NCBI RefSeq assembly: GCF_014284365.1
Contig: NZ_JACOGG010000007.1
Location: 62,001 to 126,000 of the forward strand
Length of the DNA: 64,000 nucleotides
Origin: Cognatundibacterium rugosum
GTDB lineage: Bacteria > Pseudomonadota > Gammaproteobacteria > Burkholderiales > Burkholderiaceae_D
Reading direction: 5' to 3'
Shown: positions 36,980 through 47,028 of the stretch, piece after piece
Layout of the letters: each line of letters begins with the position of its first letter
Position numbering within the stretch: the stretch's first letter is position 1
Made by a program: the position numbers and the translations under genes
The notes under the pieces: generated by a model
Told to the model about the DNA's origin: nothing
Databases searched by the model: none
The model's input: only the letters and a program-made list of their open reading frames with translations

Positions 36980-39397
36980 TTATTTAGCGACCTTTGCCAG
37001 CTTTTGCCAGGTATCGACCACAGAATCAGGATTCAGCGAGATCGACTCTATCCCTTCCTGCATCAGCCATTCAGCAAAATCAGGGTGATCGGATGGGCCC
37101 TGACCGCAAATACCCACATATTTATCGAGTTTGCGGCAAGCCGCGATAGCGCGTGACAGTAAGGCGCGTACTGCAGGATCACGCTCATCGAAGTCAGCAG
37201 CCAATAACTCCATGCCGGAATCACGGTCCAGACCCAGTGTGAGCTGAGTCAGATCGTTAGAACCGATAGAGAAGCCATCGAAGTACTGCAGGAATTCTTC
37301 TGCCAGAATCGCATTGGATGGAACTTCACACATCATGATCAGACGCAGGCCATTTTCACCGCGTTTGAGGCCATACTGCGCGAGCAGATTCACCACTTTT
37401 TCTGCCTGACCCAGAGTACGCACGAAAGGCACCATGATTTCCACATTGGTCAGCCCCATGTCATTGCGCACGCGCTTCATTGCCTGACATTCCATTTCAA
37501 AGGATTCTGCAAAATCCGATGCCAGATAACGCGCTGCACCGCGGAAGCCCAGCATAGGATTTTCTTCATCCGGCTCGTAGCGTGAACCACCGATCAGTTT
37601 TTTATACTCATTGGATTTAAAGTCAGACAAACGCACGATGACTTTCTTAGGCCAGAATGCGGCCGCAATCGTCGCCACACCTTCTGCCAGTTTGTCGACA
37701 TAAAAGGCTTTAGGCGATGCATGGCCACGCGCAACCGATTCTACTGCTTTCTTGAGTGCAGGATCGATGTTTGGATATTCAAGGATAGCCTTAGGATGCA
37801 CACCAATATTGTTATTGATGATGAATTCCAGACGTGCCAAGCCCACACCCTCGTTAGGTACAGACTGGAAATCAAATGCCAGTTGCGGGTTACCCACGTT
37901 GAGCATGATTTTCAAAGGCAGCTTCGGCAATTCACCGCGGACTTCTTCGGTGACTTCGGTTTCCAGCAAACCATCGTAAATCTTACCTTCATCACCTTCA
38001 GCACAAGATACGGTCACCAGGGTGCCATCTTTCAGCATATCGGTCGCGTCGCCGCAGCCTACTACGGCTGGTACACCCAGTTCACGCGCGATAATCGCGG
38101 CGTGGCAAGTACGGCCACCACGGTTAGTCACGATCGCGGAGGCGCGCTTCATCACTGGTTCCCAGTTCGGGTCGGTCATGTCTGCGACCAGCACGTCGCC
38201 CGGCTGTACACGTTCCATTTCAGACGGATCGTGAATCACACGCACGCGGCCAGCACCGATCTTCTGGCCAATCGCACGGCCGGAAGCGAGCACAGTGCCA
38301 CTGCCTTTGAGTTTGAAGCGTTGTTGCGCGTCAGTTGCTTTTTCCTGTGACTTGACCGTTTCAGGACGGGCCTGCAGGATGTACAACTTACCGTCGCGAC
38401 CGTCTTTACCCCATTCGATATCCATAGGGCGACCATAATGCTTCTCAATGATGACGGCATATTTGGCCAGCTCAACCACTTCGTTGTCATCCAGCGAGTA
38501 GCGGTTACGCATTTCAACCGGTACATCCACGGTTTTGACTGAACGACCAGCCTTGGCTTCGCCAGTAAATTCCATCTTGATGAGTTTAGAACCAATGTTG
38601 CGGCGGATCACAGGCAATTTGCCTTGTTCCAGCATCGGTTTATGCACATAAAATTCATCCGGATTCACCGCTCCCTGCACCACGGTTTCACCCAGACCAT
38701 AGCTGGAAGTGATAAACACCACATCCTTAAAGCCGGATTCCGTATCTATCGTGAACATCACACCAGCTGCGCCCAGATCAGAGCGCACCATACGCTGCAC
38801 ACCAGCTGACAGCGCCACTTCAGCATGGGTAAAGCCTTTATGAACGCGGTAAGAAATCGCGCGGTCATTGTAGAGCGAAGCAAATACGTGCTTCATGGCT
38901 TCCAGTACGTTCTCGATACCAACCACATTCAGGAAGGTTTCTTGCTGACCGGCAAAGGACGCATCCGGCAAATCTTCTGCTGTGGCAGAAGAACGTACTG
39001 CAAACGAGACCTCTCCGACGGAGTCAGCCACCAGTTTGTTATAAAACGCTTCAATTTCCTGTTGCAGACGCGGCTGGAACGGTGTGTCGATAATCCATTG
39101 ACGGATTTCTGCACCAGCTTTCGCCAGTTCTTTGACGTCTTCGATATCCAGGGTTTCCAAACGGTCGGCGATACGTTTTGCCAGCGGCAAGCCACCGTTT
39201 TCGCTATGCGACAAAAAATCACGGAAAGCCTGCGCTGTGGTCGCGAAACCACCTGGTACGCGCACACCGGCCGTGGCCAGCTGGCTGATCATTTCGCCTA
39301 GAGAGGCATTTTTACCGCCGACAGATTCAACATCTGTCATCCGTAAATGCTCAAATGAGGCAACGTAAGTTGCTTCAGTATTTGCTGCGTTGGACAT
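36980..39397 (-). CDS. ppsA: Phosphoenolpyruvate synthase (pyruvate, water dikinase)
   Basis: 805 residues, normal length. It makes PEP, AMP and phosphate from pyruvate and ATP for gluconeogenesis. The N-terminal ATP-grasp region ([30 protein letters not shown]) is followed by the swivelling phosphohistidine domain, with H432 in [15 protein letters not shown]. The C-terminal PEP/pyruvate barrel has LGFRGAARY and [19 protein letters not shown]. The ATG has an AAGAGG site. The divergent neighbour ppsR encodes its regulatory kinase/phosphorylase. Together with aceA it points to growth on acetate or organic acids. Confidence 0.97.
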   Translation of the reverse strand: MSNAANTEATYVASFEHLRMTDVESVGGKNASLGEMISQLATAGVRVPGGFATTAQAFRDFLSHSENGGLPLAKRIADRLETLDIEDVKELAKAGAEIRQWIIDTPFQPRLQQEIEAFYNKLVADSVGEVSFAVRSSATAEDLPDASFAGQQETFLNVVGIENVLEAMKHVFASLYNDRAISYRVHKGFTHAEVALSAGVQRMVRSDLGAAGVMFTIDTESGFKDVVFITSSYGLGETVVQGAVNPDEFYVHKPMLEQGKLPVIRRNIGSKLIKMEFTGEAKAGRSVKTVDVPVEMRNRYSLDDNEVVELAKYAVIIEKHYGRPMDIEWGKDGRDGKLYILQARPETVKSQEKATDAQQRFKLKGSGTVLASGRAIGQKIGAGRVRVIHDPSEMERVQPGDVLVADMTDPNWEPVMKRASAIVTNRGGRTCHAAIIARELGVPAVVGCGDATDMLKDGTLVTVSCAEGDEGKIYDGLLETEVTEEVRGELPKLPLKIMLNVGNPQLAFDFQSVPNEGVGLARLEFIINNNIGVHPKAILEYPNIDPALKKAVESVARGHASPKAFYVDKLAEGVATIAAAFWPKKVIVRLSDFKSNEYKKLIGGSRYEPDEENPMLGFRGAARYLASDFAESFEMECQAMKRVRNDMGLTNVEIMVPFVRTLGQAEKVVNLLAQYGLKRGENGLRLIMMCEVPSNAILAEEFLQYFDGFSIGSNDLTQLTLGLDRDSGMELLAADFDERDPAVRALLSRAIAACRKLDKYVGICGQGPSDHPDFAEWLMQEGIESISLNPDSVVDTWQKLAKVAK

Positions 39398-39609
39398 AAC
39401 AACCTCTTTTTGATGGTAAGAAATCTGTACTGCTTCGTGTCTGGCCTAATTTTTGTTATTCTGGTCACCAGTCACGAAACACATGCTATTTCAGCATTTT
39501 ACATGCTGTGCTGCAAAATGGATCGCTGCTGCACAATATATTGGAATGATATATTGACACGCAAGCAGAAAATTTTTTTCACCTACAGCATTCTTAATGC
39601 ATAGAGCTC

Positions 39610-40458
39610 ATGAGCGAATCCGACGTCAACAATAACCCTATTGCCAACCGCACCGTTTTCTTTGTCTCAGATGGAACTGGTATTACCGCAGAGACCTTCG
39701 GCCATTCTGTGCTGACTCAGTTTGATCTCAAATTCAGACAAATCCGGCTGCCTTTTGTAGATACCCTGGATAAAGCCCATGAGGCCTTGCGTCGCATCAA
39801 TGACGCCTACACGACCGAAGGCAATCGTCCCATCGTTTTCTCTACCCTGGTCAAGACCGAACTGGCAAATGTTGTTTTTCAATCCAAGGGTTTGCACATG
39901 GATCTGATCCAGACCTTCGTGTCGCCGCTGGAACAGGAACTGGGGATCAAATCCACCCATACCATAGGTCGTAGCCACAATATCGCCGATACCGAGGAAT
40001 ATAAGAACCGTATTGAAGCGATCAATTTCTCGCTCGCGCATGATGATGGTCAGTCAAATAAGAATCTGTCCACCGCAGATGTGATACTGGTGGGTGTGTC
40101 ACGCTCAGGAAAAACACCAACCAGCCTGTATCTGGCGATGCAGTATGGGATTAAGGCGGCAAATTATCCCCTGATACCGGACGATTTTGAACGCGGCAAA
40201 CTGCCTTCGGTGCTGCCTGAATTTAAGTCCAAAATGTTTGGATTAAGTATTGCGCCGGAACGTCTGAGTGAGATCCGCAATGAGCGCCGGCCAGGCAGTA
40301 AATATGCATCGCTGGAAAACTGCCGCTACGAAGTGAATGAAGCAGAAGCGATGATGAAACGCGAAGGCATACGCTGGCTGTCCTCAACGGCTAAGTCGAT
40401 TGAGGAAATCTCCACGACGATCCTGCAAGAAATTAAAGCCGATGTGCGCGTCTATTAA
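39610..40458 (+). CDS. ppsR: PEP synthase regulatory protein (DUF299 kinase / pyrophosphorylase)
   Basis: 282 residues. It inactivates PpsA by ADP-dependent phosphorylation of a threonine next to the catalytic His, and reactivates it by Pi-dependent removal. The N-terminal [20 protein letters not shown] motif and the P-loop at residues 162-169 (GVSRSGKT) are intact. It is divergent from its target ppsA with 212 bp between them, the standard arrangement. A strong hairpin follows the stop. Confidence 0.96.
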   Translation: MSESDVNNNPIANRTVFFVSDGTGITAETFGHSVLTQFDLKFRQIRLPFVDTLDKAHEALRRINDAYTTEGNRPIVFSTLVKTELANVVFQSKGLHMDLIQTFVSPLEQELGIKSTHTIGRSHNIADTEEYKNRIEAINFSLAHDDGQSNKNLSTADVILVGVSRSGKTPTSLYLAMQYGIKAANYPLIPDDFERGKLPSVLPEFKSKMFGLSIAPERLSEIRNERRPGSKYASLENCRYEVNEAEAMMKREGIRWLSSTAKSIEEISTTILQEIKADVRVY

Positions 40459-40474
40459 CTGAGCGCAGATTTAG

Positions 40475-40523
40475 AATCACTAAGGGCTGAACGCGATGCG
40501 AGTTCAGCCCTTAGTGATTTTGA
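40475..40523 (+). terminator. Terminator after ppsR
   Basis: An 18-bp perfect stem (aatcactaagggctgaac and its complement) with a nine-base loop, then ttgaacgttttttt. The stem is unusually long. It separates the convergent ppsR and TrmH-type genes. Confidence 0.8.
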
Positions 40524-40542
40524 ACGTTTTTTTCAAGGCTTT

Positions 40543-41328
40543 TTAAGTTAGCTGTTGTCTGACCTGCTCAAAAAAACAAATCGCAGCGCTGGCAGCCACA
40601 TTCAGAGACTCTATTGCCGCCTGTTGCGGGATGGTCACAGTCTGGGTGGCCTTTGCCATCAATGCCGCAGACACCCCCTGCCCTTCATGGCCGAACATCC
40701 AAACCACAGGCTGGTTTAAAGTGGATTGGTAAATGGTGGTCTTAGTATGGGAACTGGTGGCCAGCACCGGGATCTTGCTGCGGTTCAGGACCTCGACCAG
40801 ATCGCAATTCTCATAAATATGCAGTAAAAAATGTGCGCCCATGCCAGCCCGCATCACCTTAGGCGACCAGGCAGACACCGTGCCGTTGCTGCAAAATACA
40901 TGACGGATACCGGCAGCTGCCGCACTGCGCAGTATCGAGCCCAGATTGCCGGGGTCTTGCAAACCATCGAGTACCACGGCCGTTTCTGTGAGTGCCGCGG
41001 GCACGGCACGCGCCGGAGTAGGCACGACGAACAGGATGCCGACGCCGTGCTCAACCTGACTCAGCGTCTCATACAAGGCATCCGGCAGACAGATTTTCTG
41101 CGCAGCATCGAGCAGGCTGGCGCTGACCAGCTGATTGACTTCCGTGTTCGCCAAAGCCGATTCAGAGACGACACAAATCTCTGGTGCACCCAACTGCTGA
41201 CTGTAGGCCTGACACAAATGCACCCCATCGAGTAAGGTCCTGCCTGCCTTGCGGCGTGCCTGCGCCTGCGTCGCCAGCTGTCTGAGTTCTTTGAAAAGCG
41301 GATTATCCCGCGAGGTAATATGTTTCAT
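40543..41328 (-). CDS. TrmH/SpoU family RNA 2'-O-methyltransferase
   Basis: 261 residues. It has an N-terminal substrate-binding domain and a C-terminal SPOUT knot, with the motifs [21 protein letters not shown], shortened here to its [13 protein letters not shown] core, [10 protein letters not shown], and the trefoil-knot SAM site [11 protein letters not shown] with [15 protein letters not shown]. It methylates ribose in rRNA or tRNA with SAM. The exact nucleotide is not predictable. It overlaps the rnhB stop by four bases (ATGA), so the two are translationally coupled. Confidence 0.9.
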   Translation of the reverse strand: MKHITSRDNPLFKELRQLATQAQARRKAGRTLLDGVHLCQAYSQQLGAPEICVVSESALANTEVNQLVSASLLDAAQKICLPDALYETLSQVEHGVGILFVVPTPARAVPAALTETAVVLDGLQDPGNLGSILRSAAAAGIRHVFCSNGTVSAWSPKVMRAGMGAHFLLHIYENCDLVEVLNRSKIPVLATSSHTKTTIYQSTLNQPVVWMFGHEGQGVSAALMAKATQTVTIPQQAAIESLNVAASAAICFFEQVRQQLT

Positions 41329-41969
41329 GCTAACAAAGCCTTGACTGGCCCAAATGATTTTCTGTGTACCGGTGTGACGCCGTGCTGCTGCAAACGTGCC
41401 AGATGCAATGCAGTCGGATAGCCCTTGTGCTGATCGAAGCCGTAATCCGGATACAACTGATGCAGATCTAACAAGGCATGATCTCTGGCAGTTTTAGCCA
41501 GGATAGACGCGGCCGATATCGCCGGAACTTTGTCGTCGCCCTTGACGATGGCTTCTGAGCGCACCGCCATCACTGGACAGCGATTGCCATCGATCAGTGC
41601 CAGCTCAGGGGTAATGCTGAGTTGTTCAATCGCACGGCGCATCGCCAGCATGGTCGCTTGTAAAATATTGAGCTGGTCGATTTCCTCGACTGAGCTTTCC
41701 GCAATCGCCCACGCCAGTGCTTTTTCCTTGATTTCTACCGCCAGCGCATCTCTTTGCGCTTCGCTAAGCTTTTTGGAATCACGCAAACCGCTGATCGGCC
41801 GCGCCGGATCCAATATCACCGCTGCTGCCACCACGCTGCCAGCCAGTGGCCCGCGACCAGCTTCGTCGACGCCACAAATCAGTAAATCATCATGGCTGAA
41901 TAGCGCCAGCGTTTGCTGCAACACTGTATCGCCCTGTACTTCCTGTGGCGCCTGCTTCTTTTTGGCCAT
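41325..41969 (-). CDS. rnhB: Ribonuclease HII
   Basis: 214 residues from the ATG at 41969 (MAKKKQ). A longer frame exists upstream but runs into the neighbouring gene. RNase HII removes ribonucleotides misincorporated into DNA and RNA of hybrids. Catalytic residues are D35 and E36 in [12 protein letters not shown], with the later acids in [10 protein letters not shown] and [10 protein letters not shown]. It starts two bases before the end of the glutaredoxin-like gene and overlaps the methyltransferase gene. Confidence 0.95.
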   Translation of the reverse strand: MAKKKQAPQEVQGDTVLQQTLALFSHDDLLICGVDEAGRGPLAGSVVAAAVILDPARPISGLRDSKKLSEAQRDALAVEIKEKALAWAIAESSVEEIDQLNILQATMLAMRRAIEQLSITPELALIDGNRCPVMAVRSEAIVKGDDKVPAISAASILAKTARDHALLDLHQLYPDYGFDQHKGYPTALHLARLQQHGVTPVHRKSFGPVKALLA

Positions 41970-41970
41970 C

Positions 41971-42225
41971 TTAAACCTTTGCAAAAAACTGCCTGAGCGC
42001 CACTTCATCGAGGTGGTAATGACAGATGCGCTGTGCGTCACCGCCCGGATGACGCCCGACCAGTACGGGCACCAGTTCGTCGTACAGACTCAACAGTTCG
42101 TCATCCGCGTCAACATCCAGCACATCCACGGTAAAAGGATATTGCTGGGAGTAGCTGTTTAATTGGGTCAGCATGTCATCACACAGGTGACAATAGCTGC
42201 GTGAATAGAGGGTGAATGCGATCAT
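41971..42225 (-). CDS. Small glutaredoxin-like protein (DUF836 type)
   Basis: 84 residues with a thioredoxin-like fold. The redox motif is C12-HL-C15 in YSRSYCHLC, close to the N-terminus, and the cis-Pro loop is LVPVLVG. It matches the DUF836 glutaredoxin-like family, which is often encoded next to rnhB or a methyltransferase in betaproteobacteria. It is the first gene of the unit grx-rnhB-trmH. The physiological target is not known. Confidence 0.85.
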   Translation of the reverse strand: MIAFTLYSRSYCHLCDDMLTQLNSYSQQYPFTVDVLDVDADDELLSLYDELVPVLVGRHPGGDAQRICHYHLDEVALRQFFAKV

Positions 42226-42426
42226 ATCGCGCTGCCTGCAGTCAGTAAGCTAAAAACTGGCATTATAAATGCCGATCAGCAAAATACTGGCATATTTTAT
42301 GTCTGCGGCGTACTTCACAGCACTGTACACTGAGGTTTGATGCGGTTCTCAAAGCAAAAACTGGCCAGAAGGCGCGCCAAACCTGGAGATTCAGAAAAAC
42401 AGCGTCAACCCACAAGCCACTCAAAA

Positions 42427-42453
42427 TAAAAAAACTGCCCACTTTAGGGGCAG
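42427..42453 (-). terminator. Terminator of the rpoE-mucAB-degP operon
   Basis: On the minus strand ctgccc/gggcag form a six-bp stem with a seven-base loop, followed by a run of seven or more T. It lies 37 bp after the degP stop. Confidence 0.85.
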
Positions 42454-42489
42454 CTTAGGAACAACTTAAGGTCAGCGCAACAGTTTGCT

Positions 42490-43947
42490 TTACTGCGCTT
42501 GCGGGCGTATCAGCACAAACTGCGATGCGTTTTCGCGCCTCACCAATAACACGGCAGGTTTTTTCGGGTCCAGCTTGGCCAGCATCGCATTGAATTGCTT
42601 GGTATCTTTCACGTCTATCTGATTCAGCGACAGTATCAGATCGCCAGGACGCAGACCAACGGCTGCCGCAGCACCATCAACGGACTCGATCACCACCCCC
42701 CCTGCAGGCAAGGCTTTCTTTTGTGCTTCATTCAAGTCAGCGACGTATACGCCGAGTAAATTGCTCAGCTCTTTCTTTTGCTTTTTGTCCGCTTTTTGCG
42801 CGACCTTGTCCGCATCACGCTCTGCCACGACCAGCGTCAGTTCTTTGATCGCATTTTTACGCCAGACACTCATGCTGACTTTGGTGCCAGGACGGGTAGC
42901 ACCTACTGCCCTGAGCAATTCAGCACGGCTTTCGATATTTTGACCATTGAATTTCAATACCACGTCACCATCCTGTACACCGGCTTTTTCAGCTGGAGAA
43001 CCTGACTCAACCGCAGCAATCGGTACGCCCTGCGCTTTTGGCAGGCCTAAGCTTTCTGCGATTTCTTTCGACATTTCGCCCATCTGCACACCGATACGAC
43101 CACGCGATACACGGCCATGCTGCTTAAGCTGCTCAGCCACACGCATTGCCTCATCAATTGGGATAGCAAAGGAAATCCCCATGTAACCACCGGAGCGGCT
43201 ATAAATCTGCGAGTTAATGCCGATGACTTCACCGCGCATATTAATCAGCGGGCCACCGGAATTGCCAGGATTCACAGCCACATCCGTCTGTATCAATGGC
43301 ACATAGTCGCCGGTATCACGTGCTTTGGCAGAGATGATACCTGCTGTGACGGTATTCTCCAGATCGAATGGGGAACCAATCGCAATCACCCATTCACCTG
43401 CCTTGATTTTGTCAGAATCACCGATGGTGATCTTAGGCAGCTTACTCGCCTCAATTTTCAGTACCGCGACGTCGGTACCCTTATCACTACCGACTACCTT
43501 AGCCTTGAATTCGCGTTTATCCGTCAGTTTGACATAGACTTCTGACGCACCATCCACCACGTGTGCATTGGTCAGCACATAGCCATCAGCAGAAACGATG
43601 AAACCGGAGCCAACTCCGCGCGGCACTTCTTCTTCCTGTGGAGCCTGCTTACGATTGCGTGGTGCCGGTGTTTGCTTAGGAATCGGCATGCCAAAGAAGC
43701 GGCGGAAAAATTCCAGCTGCTCGTCATCTGCACCTTGTTGCTGACTGATTTTTTCTGTGGTGCGAATGTTCACAACAGCCGGGCCGGATTTTTCAACCAA
43801 CTCAGTAAAATCCGGCAATCCGACAGGTGCAGCAGCCATTGCAACTGGGGTCAGTTGCATGAAGGTGGGGGCAACAAAGCCCATACAGGCACTCACTACT
43901 AAAGTGGACACCATTTTTTTAACTGGAGACAGTGTTTGTGCTTTCAT
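42490..43947 (-). CDS. degP: Periplasmic serine protease/chaperone, DegP/MucD (Do) family
   Basis: 485 residues. An N-terminal signal sequence ends near AMAAA. The trypsin-like domain has the full triad: H129 (TNAHVVDG), D159 (GTDVAVLKIE) and S230 (NPGNSGGPL). Two PDZ domains follow (about 285-370 and 390-480). It degrades or refolds damaged envelope proteins. It is the last gene of rpoE-mucA-mucB-degP, so its expression should follow sigma-E activity. An AAGGAAG ribosome site precedes the ATG. Confidence 0.95.
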   Translation of the reverse strand: MKAQTLSPVKKMVSTLVVSACMGFVAPTFMQLTPVAMAAAPVGLPDFTELVEKSGPAVVNIRTTEKISQQQGADDEQLEFFRRFFGMPIPKQTPAPRNRKQAPQEEEVPRGVGSGFIVSADGYVLTNAHVVDGASEVYVKLTDKREFKAKVVGSDKGTDVAVLKIEASKLPKITIGDSDKIKAGEWVIAIGSPFDLENTVTAGIISAKARDTGDYVPLIQTDVAVNPGNSGGPLINMRGEVIGINSQIYSRSGGYMGISFAIPIDEAMRVAEQLKQHGRVSRGRIGVQMGEMSKEIAESLGLPKAQGVPIAAVESGSPAEKAGVQDGDVVLKFNGQNIESRAELLRAVGATRPGTKVSMSVWRKNAIKELTLVVAERDADKVAQKADKKQKKELSNLLGVYVADLNEAQKKALPAGGVVIESVDGAAAAVGLRPGDLILSLNQIDVKDTKQFNAMLAKLDPKKPAVLLVRRENASQFVLIRPQAQ

Positions 43948-43991
43948 AGTTAGTCAACTTCCTTTGTTTATTACGTATTAGCTATCACGTA

Positions 43992-45047
43992 TTACTTGTT
44001 TGCTTTCAGCTCGATCGAATTCATGACCTGTCGAATCGCACTGACTGGCACTTCGCCTACCACGGTCAGCCAGTATTCGCCCTGACGTTTGCCCATGATA
44101 GTCATCGCGCCCTGTTGCAGACTACCTTCCGTCCTTCCCTCGCTATAAGGCTCGATAAAAACAGACATGGCAGCCAGTCCATCAGAAAACATCATTTGTA
44201 TCACCTGATGCGATTTCGCTGTTTTGTTCGCTGCGGCGTTAGCCGAGGCACTGCCAGCATTGCCAGAGGCAGAGGCGTTATTCGCATTGGCCGGCGATGG
44301 AATGACGCGTTTCAATTCCTTGGTTTTAGTAAAACCTGCAGGCAAAGCCTTAACAACCCAGCCAGACTGTATATTGGATTGCACCGTCAGATTTTCAATA
44401 CGCCATTGATTGACATTTGGAAAACTGGGCTTGAGTTTATTCTTGTCGATATCATTGACTTGCAATTGCGTGAATGCGATTTGCTCAATGACTTCATTTT
44501 TAGGATTGACCGTCTGTGCACGCAACATCAGTCCAGATGATTTTTCCGCACACAGACGATAACCATAACGAAAGCCATCCTTGGGTTCCAGCGAATAGGT
44601 CTGGCATTCAAGGCCTGCAACGCGGCTCATTTCACCTTTACGGATGGTATAAAAATCAGGCAGATACTGGGCATTCTGGGTCAATAAGGCCGGAAAGGAC
44701 TCCTGACTGACATCTTTCTCCACCTGTATAGTTTTACTATCCGGCAGATAACAGGACACTTCGTCATTTCTGCGTATATATTCGCGTGGCTTACCGTCGA
44801 GTATTTCCAGTTTTTCTGTCTCACCGCCCGCATCCAGGTGGTGAGTGATTCTGGAGGTACGGATCTGACTCGCTTGCTGATAAACAAAAGTGCCGGAATA
44901 ATTCATTTTTTGCGCAGAGGCTTGTATTTTGCGCAGCACGTGCTGAATTTCGCGCTTATCTTCCGCATTCTCAGTGGCAAACACCGAGCTGCTCAGCGTA
45001 CACAGTAATGCCAGGTTCGCTGCGGTATAGAGACGACGACCAGACAT
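43992..45047 (-). CDS. mucB: Sigma-E regulatory protein MucB/RseB
   Basis: 351 residues with a signal peptide (LALLCTLSSSVFA). A periplasmic MucB/RseB domain follows (ALPAGFTKTKELKR near the C-terminal part, MNYSGTFVYQQ near the N-terminal). It binds MucA/RseA and senses mislocalised lipid or LPS, holding back release of sigma E. A Ala/Asn/Ser-rich insert lies at about residues 255-275. It starts four bases after mucA. Confidence 0.92.
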   Translation of the reverse strand: MSGRRLYTAANLALLCTLSSSVFATENAEDKREIQHVLRKIQASAQKMNYSGTFVYQQASQIRTSRITHHLDAGGETEKLEILDGKPREYIRRNDEVSCYLPDSKTIQVEKDVSQESFPALLTQNAQYLPDFYTIRKGEMSRVAGLECQTYSLEPKDGFRYGYRLCAEKSSGLMLRAQTVNPKNEVIEQIAFTQLQVNDIDKNKLKPSFPNVNQWRIENLTVQSNIQSGWVVKALPAGFTKTKELKRVIPSPANANNASASGNAGSASANAAANKTAKSHQVIQMMFSDGLAAMSVFIEPYSEGRTEGSLQQGAMTIMGKRQGEYWLTVVGEVPVSAIRQVMNSIELKANK

Positions 45048-45051
45048 CTTG

Positions 45052-45702
45052 TTATTTCTCCGCAGCCGGCGTAACGACGTTGGCGCGCGTCACATACTGC
45101 GCACCGCTACTGATGGCGGGTGAAAAGCGCTGATGCGCAATCAGGTAACTGTCTATACGCGGATCGCGCAGCATGTCCATTTGATTGCTGTTACCTGTTT
45201 TTGCTGCCTGCTCGCTACCATCAATCGCCGACTGAGCTGCCGCGGCAGTTTGTACCCGCGCGGAAGCCAGTTGAATTTCGGGTGTGGCATTCCTTGCTAC
45301 AGGTGCCTGCTCGCTAACCACGGCAGGCTGCAGGATTTTGGGTGCGATGACCAACGCCAGCATGGCTGCCGCAGCGATGCCGGCAACCCCCGCGTAAGAA
45401 CGCAACAAGGATTGAGAGAAGCTGCGCTTGGCCGCGTCTGGCTCCCGCTGATGCAGCGCCGGCATCAGCAATACCGGCTCAGACTCAAAGCGTGCGGCAA
45501 AACGTGCAGTAAAATCTGCACTCATAGGCTGAGCCAGGTCGTCAGACCGCAGCACATCGCCGATCTGATGATAAATATCCCAGTCCGTCTTATCGTCAGA
45601 CGCGATCAGTTCAGCGATAGCTGCCTCAAGCTGGGCATCATCGGTTTCACCATCCATCAATGCGGATAAGTTTTCTTGTTGAGTCGTATTTTTCATCATC
45701 AT
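45052..45702 (-). CDS. mucA: Anti-sigma-E factor MucA/RseA
   Basis: About 216 residues. Four closely spaced Met codons (45708, 45702, 45699, 45696) could start translation. AGGA lies eight bases before 45702 but only two before 45708, so 45702 is preferred. The cytoplasmic N-terminal domain (ENLSALMDGETDD, DWDIYHQIGDVLRSDD) binds RpoE, one membrane helix is visible (AGVAGIAAAAMLALVIAP), and the periplasmic part ends with DPRIDSYLIAHQRFSPA, the MucB-binding type region. It inhibits RpoE until cleaved under envelope stress. Confidence 0.93.
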   Translation of the reverse strand: MMMKNTTQQENLSALMDGETDDAQLEAAIAELIASDDKTDWDIYHQIGDVLRSDDLAQPMSADFTARFAARFESEPVLLMPALHQREPDAAKRSFSQSLLRSYAGVAGIAAAAMLALVIAPKILQPAVVSEQAPVARNATPEIQLASARVQTAAAAQSAIDGSEQAAKTGNSNQMDMLRDPRIDSYLIAHQRFSPAISSGAQYVTRANVVTPAAEK

Positions 45703-45740
45703 TTTCATGGTCCTGCAAAGTATTTCTATCGCTGCCAGGC

Positions 45741-46343
45741 TTACCAGCGCTGGTCCAGATTGGTTCCCAACATGGGCCGTAAACGCTCGGCAATCGCCTC
45801 CCGCGCCCGGAAAATACGGCTTCTGACCGTACCGATCGGACACAACATGACTTCGGCGATCTCGTCGTAACTTAATCCCTCAATCTCACGCAAGGTAATC
45901 GCGTTCCTTAATTCTTCCGGCAAAGCCGCCATCGCGGCATTGACCGTTTGTGCAATCTGTTTACTCGCCAGCAAAGATTCAGGCGTATTAATATCGCGCA
46001 GACCTTCTGCATCAACAAAGCTTTCTGCCTCTTCCACATCGGCGTCAGTCGAGGTCGGTGCCCGGCGGCCTTGTGTCACCAAATGGTTTTTCGCGGTATT
46101 AATCCCGATCCGGTACAGCCAGGTATAAAACGCTGACTCGCCGCGAAAATTCGGCAAAGCACGATACGCCTTGATGAATGCCTCCTGCACCACATCCTCT
46201 GCTTCCGCCTGATCGTAGACGAGCCGGGACACGAGCCGCATTAGTTTCCTTTGGTATTTGGAAACCAGAAGCTCAAATGCCTTTTTATCTCCACGCTGCA
46301 CGCGTTCGACCAGCAATTGGTCTATCTCGCGCTCTGTCGTCAC
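45741..46343 (-). CDS. rpoE: RNA polymerase sigma factor RpoE (AlgU)
   Basis: 200 residues, typical ECF sigma factor. Region 2 is at about 25-95 (DQAEAEDVVQEAFIKAY) and region 4 with a helix-turn-helix at about 140-190 (LREIEGLSYDEIAEVM). It starts at a GTG with AGGG eight bases upstream. A three-codon open frame (ATG ATT GAG TGA) overlaps this start. A sigma-E-type promoter lies 80-110 bp upstream, which fits autoregulation. It heads rpoE-mucA-mucB-degP. Confidence 0.96.
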   Translation of the reverse strand: MTTEREIDQLLVERVQRGDKKAFELLVSKYQRKLMRLVSRLVYDQAEAEDVVQEAFIKAYRALPNFRGESAFYTWLYRIGINTAKNHLVTQGRRAPTSTDADVEEAESFVDAEGLRDINTPESLLASKQIAQTVNAAMAALPEELRNAITLREIEGLSYDEIAEVMLCPIGTVRSRIFRAREAIAERLRPMLGTNLDQRW

Positions 46344-46430
46344 TCAATCATCCCTATTCTTCTTCTGAACAGCTGGTATTTATCCCGGTCTCTTGCCGTA
46401 CACACGGAATTTTTCCCGTTTTATGCCCCA

Positions 46431-46459
46431 ATAGAGTCGCTTTCATTCAGGGAAGTTCC
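46431..46459 (-). promoter_or_regulatory. rpoE: Sigma-E-type promoter of rpoE
   Basis: On the minus strand GGAACTT (46459-46453) and TCTAT (46435-46431) are 17 bases apart, close to the sigma-E consensus GGAACTT-N16-TCTRA. The -35 box overlaps the last codons of the upstream YgfX-like gene, whose stop is at 46443-46445. Transcription would begin near 46425, giving a leader of about 80 bases. Confidence 0.75.
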
Positions 46460-46934
46460 CGGATTTCATGACTTTCCTGATTTCTTTTTGCTGAAACTGC
46501 TGCAAACTGATCAGCGCACGCCTCAGGTCCCGCCGGACTGCTACAGGTGCGGAATCTGGCATCAGCAAAAAATATAGTTTAGAACCATCCTCACGCACAA
46601 ATTCCAGCGCCGCCAGATGACTCCAAAACAGAGATGCAGGCCCCAGCGTACAGACCTGAGCAGGCGACCAGGCAGGCGCACGCCAGACATGCAGCAGACA
46701 CAGTCCATCGCTGCTTACGATGACGCGCAAAGTTCGCTGGGTCCGCCACCAGTGCCAAATCTGACGAGCGAGCAAGATACCTGAAATCACTGTCAGTGCA
46801 ACCATCCATGGCCAAGGGCTATTGATAATTAACAATGAATAACAAACACTAAAACAGGTACCGACTGCCATAATCAGCACAAATACCAACAAAGCGCGAG
46901 AGGGCCTCAGATCAGCAAGCACAGATGACGGCAT
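46443..46934 (-). CDS. YgfX-like small membrane protein
   Basis: 163 residues. Two hydrophobic helices at about 12-35 and 40-60 are followed by a soluble beta-rich domain with SSDGLCLLHV and a C-terminal helix (DLRRALISLQQF). The topology and size resemble the YgfX/CptA-like family, whose members in Enterobacteria affect cell division proteins or flavinylation-linked SdhE partners. No SdhE gene adjoins it here, so the functional link is only by fold. Its 3' end contains the rpoE promoter. Confidence 0.6.
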   Translation of the reverse strand: MPSSVLADLRPSRALLVFVLIMAVGTCFSVCYSLLIINSPWPWMVALTVISGILLARQIWHWWRTQRTLRVIVSSDGLCLLHVWRAPAWSPAQVCTLGPASLFWSHLAALEFVREDGSKLYFLLMPDSAPVAVRRDLRRALISLQQFQQKEIRKVMKSGNFPE

Positions 46935-46955
46935 CAGCCCGCTCCCCTAAATGAA

Positions 46956-46991
46956 AAAAGCACTTCATTCCCGAAGAAATGAAGTGCTTTT
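46956..46991 (-). terminator. Terminator after fabF
   Basis: A 14-bp perfect stem aaaagcacttcatt/aatgaagtgctttt with an eight-base loop. On the minus strand the stem ends in a T run. It separates fabF from the YgfX-like gene. Confidence 0.8.
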
Positions 46992-47028
46992 ATGCAGATG
47001 CTTTGCATCAGTCAGATGTATGAGGCAA

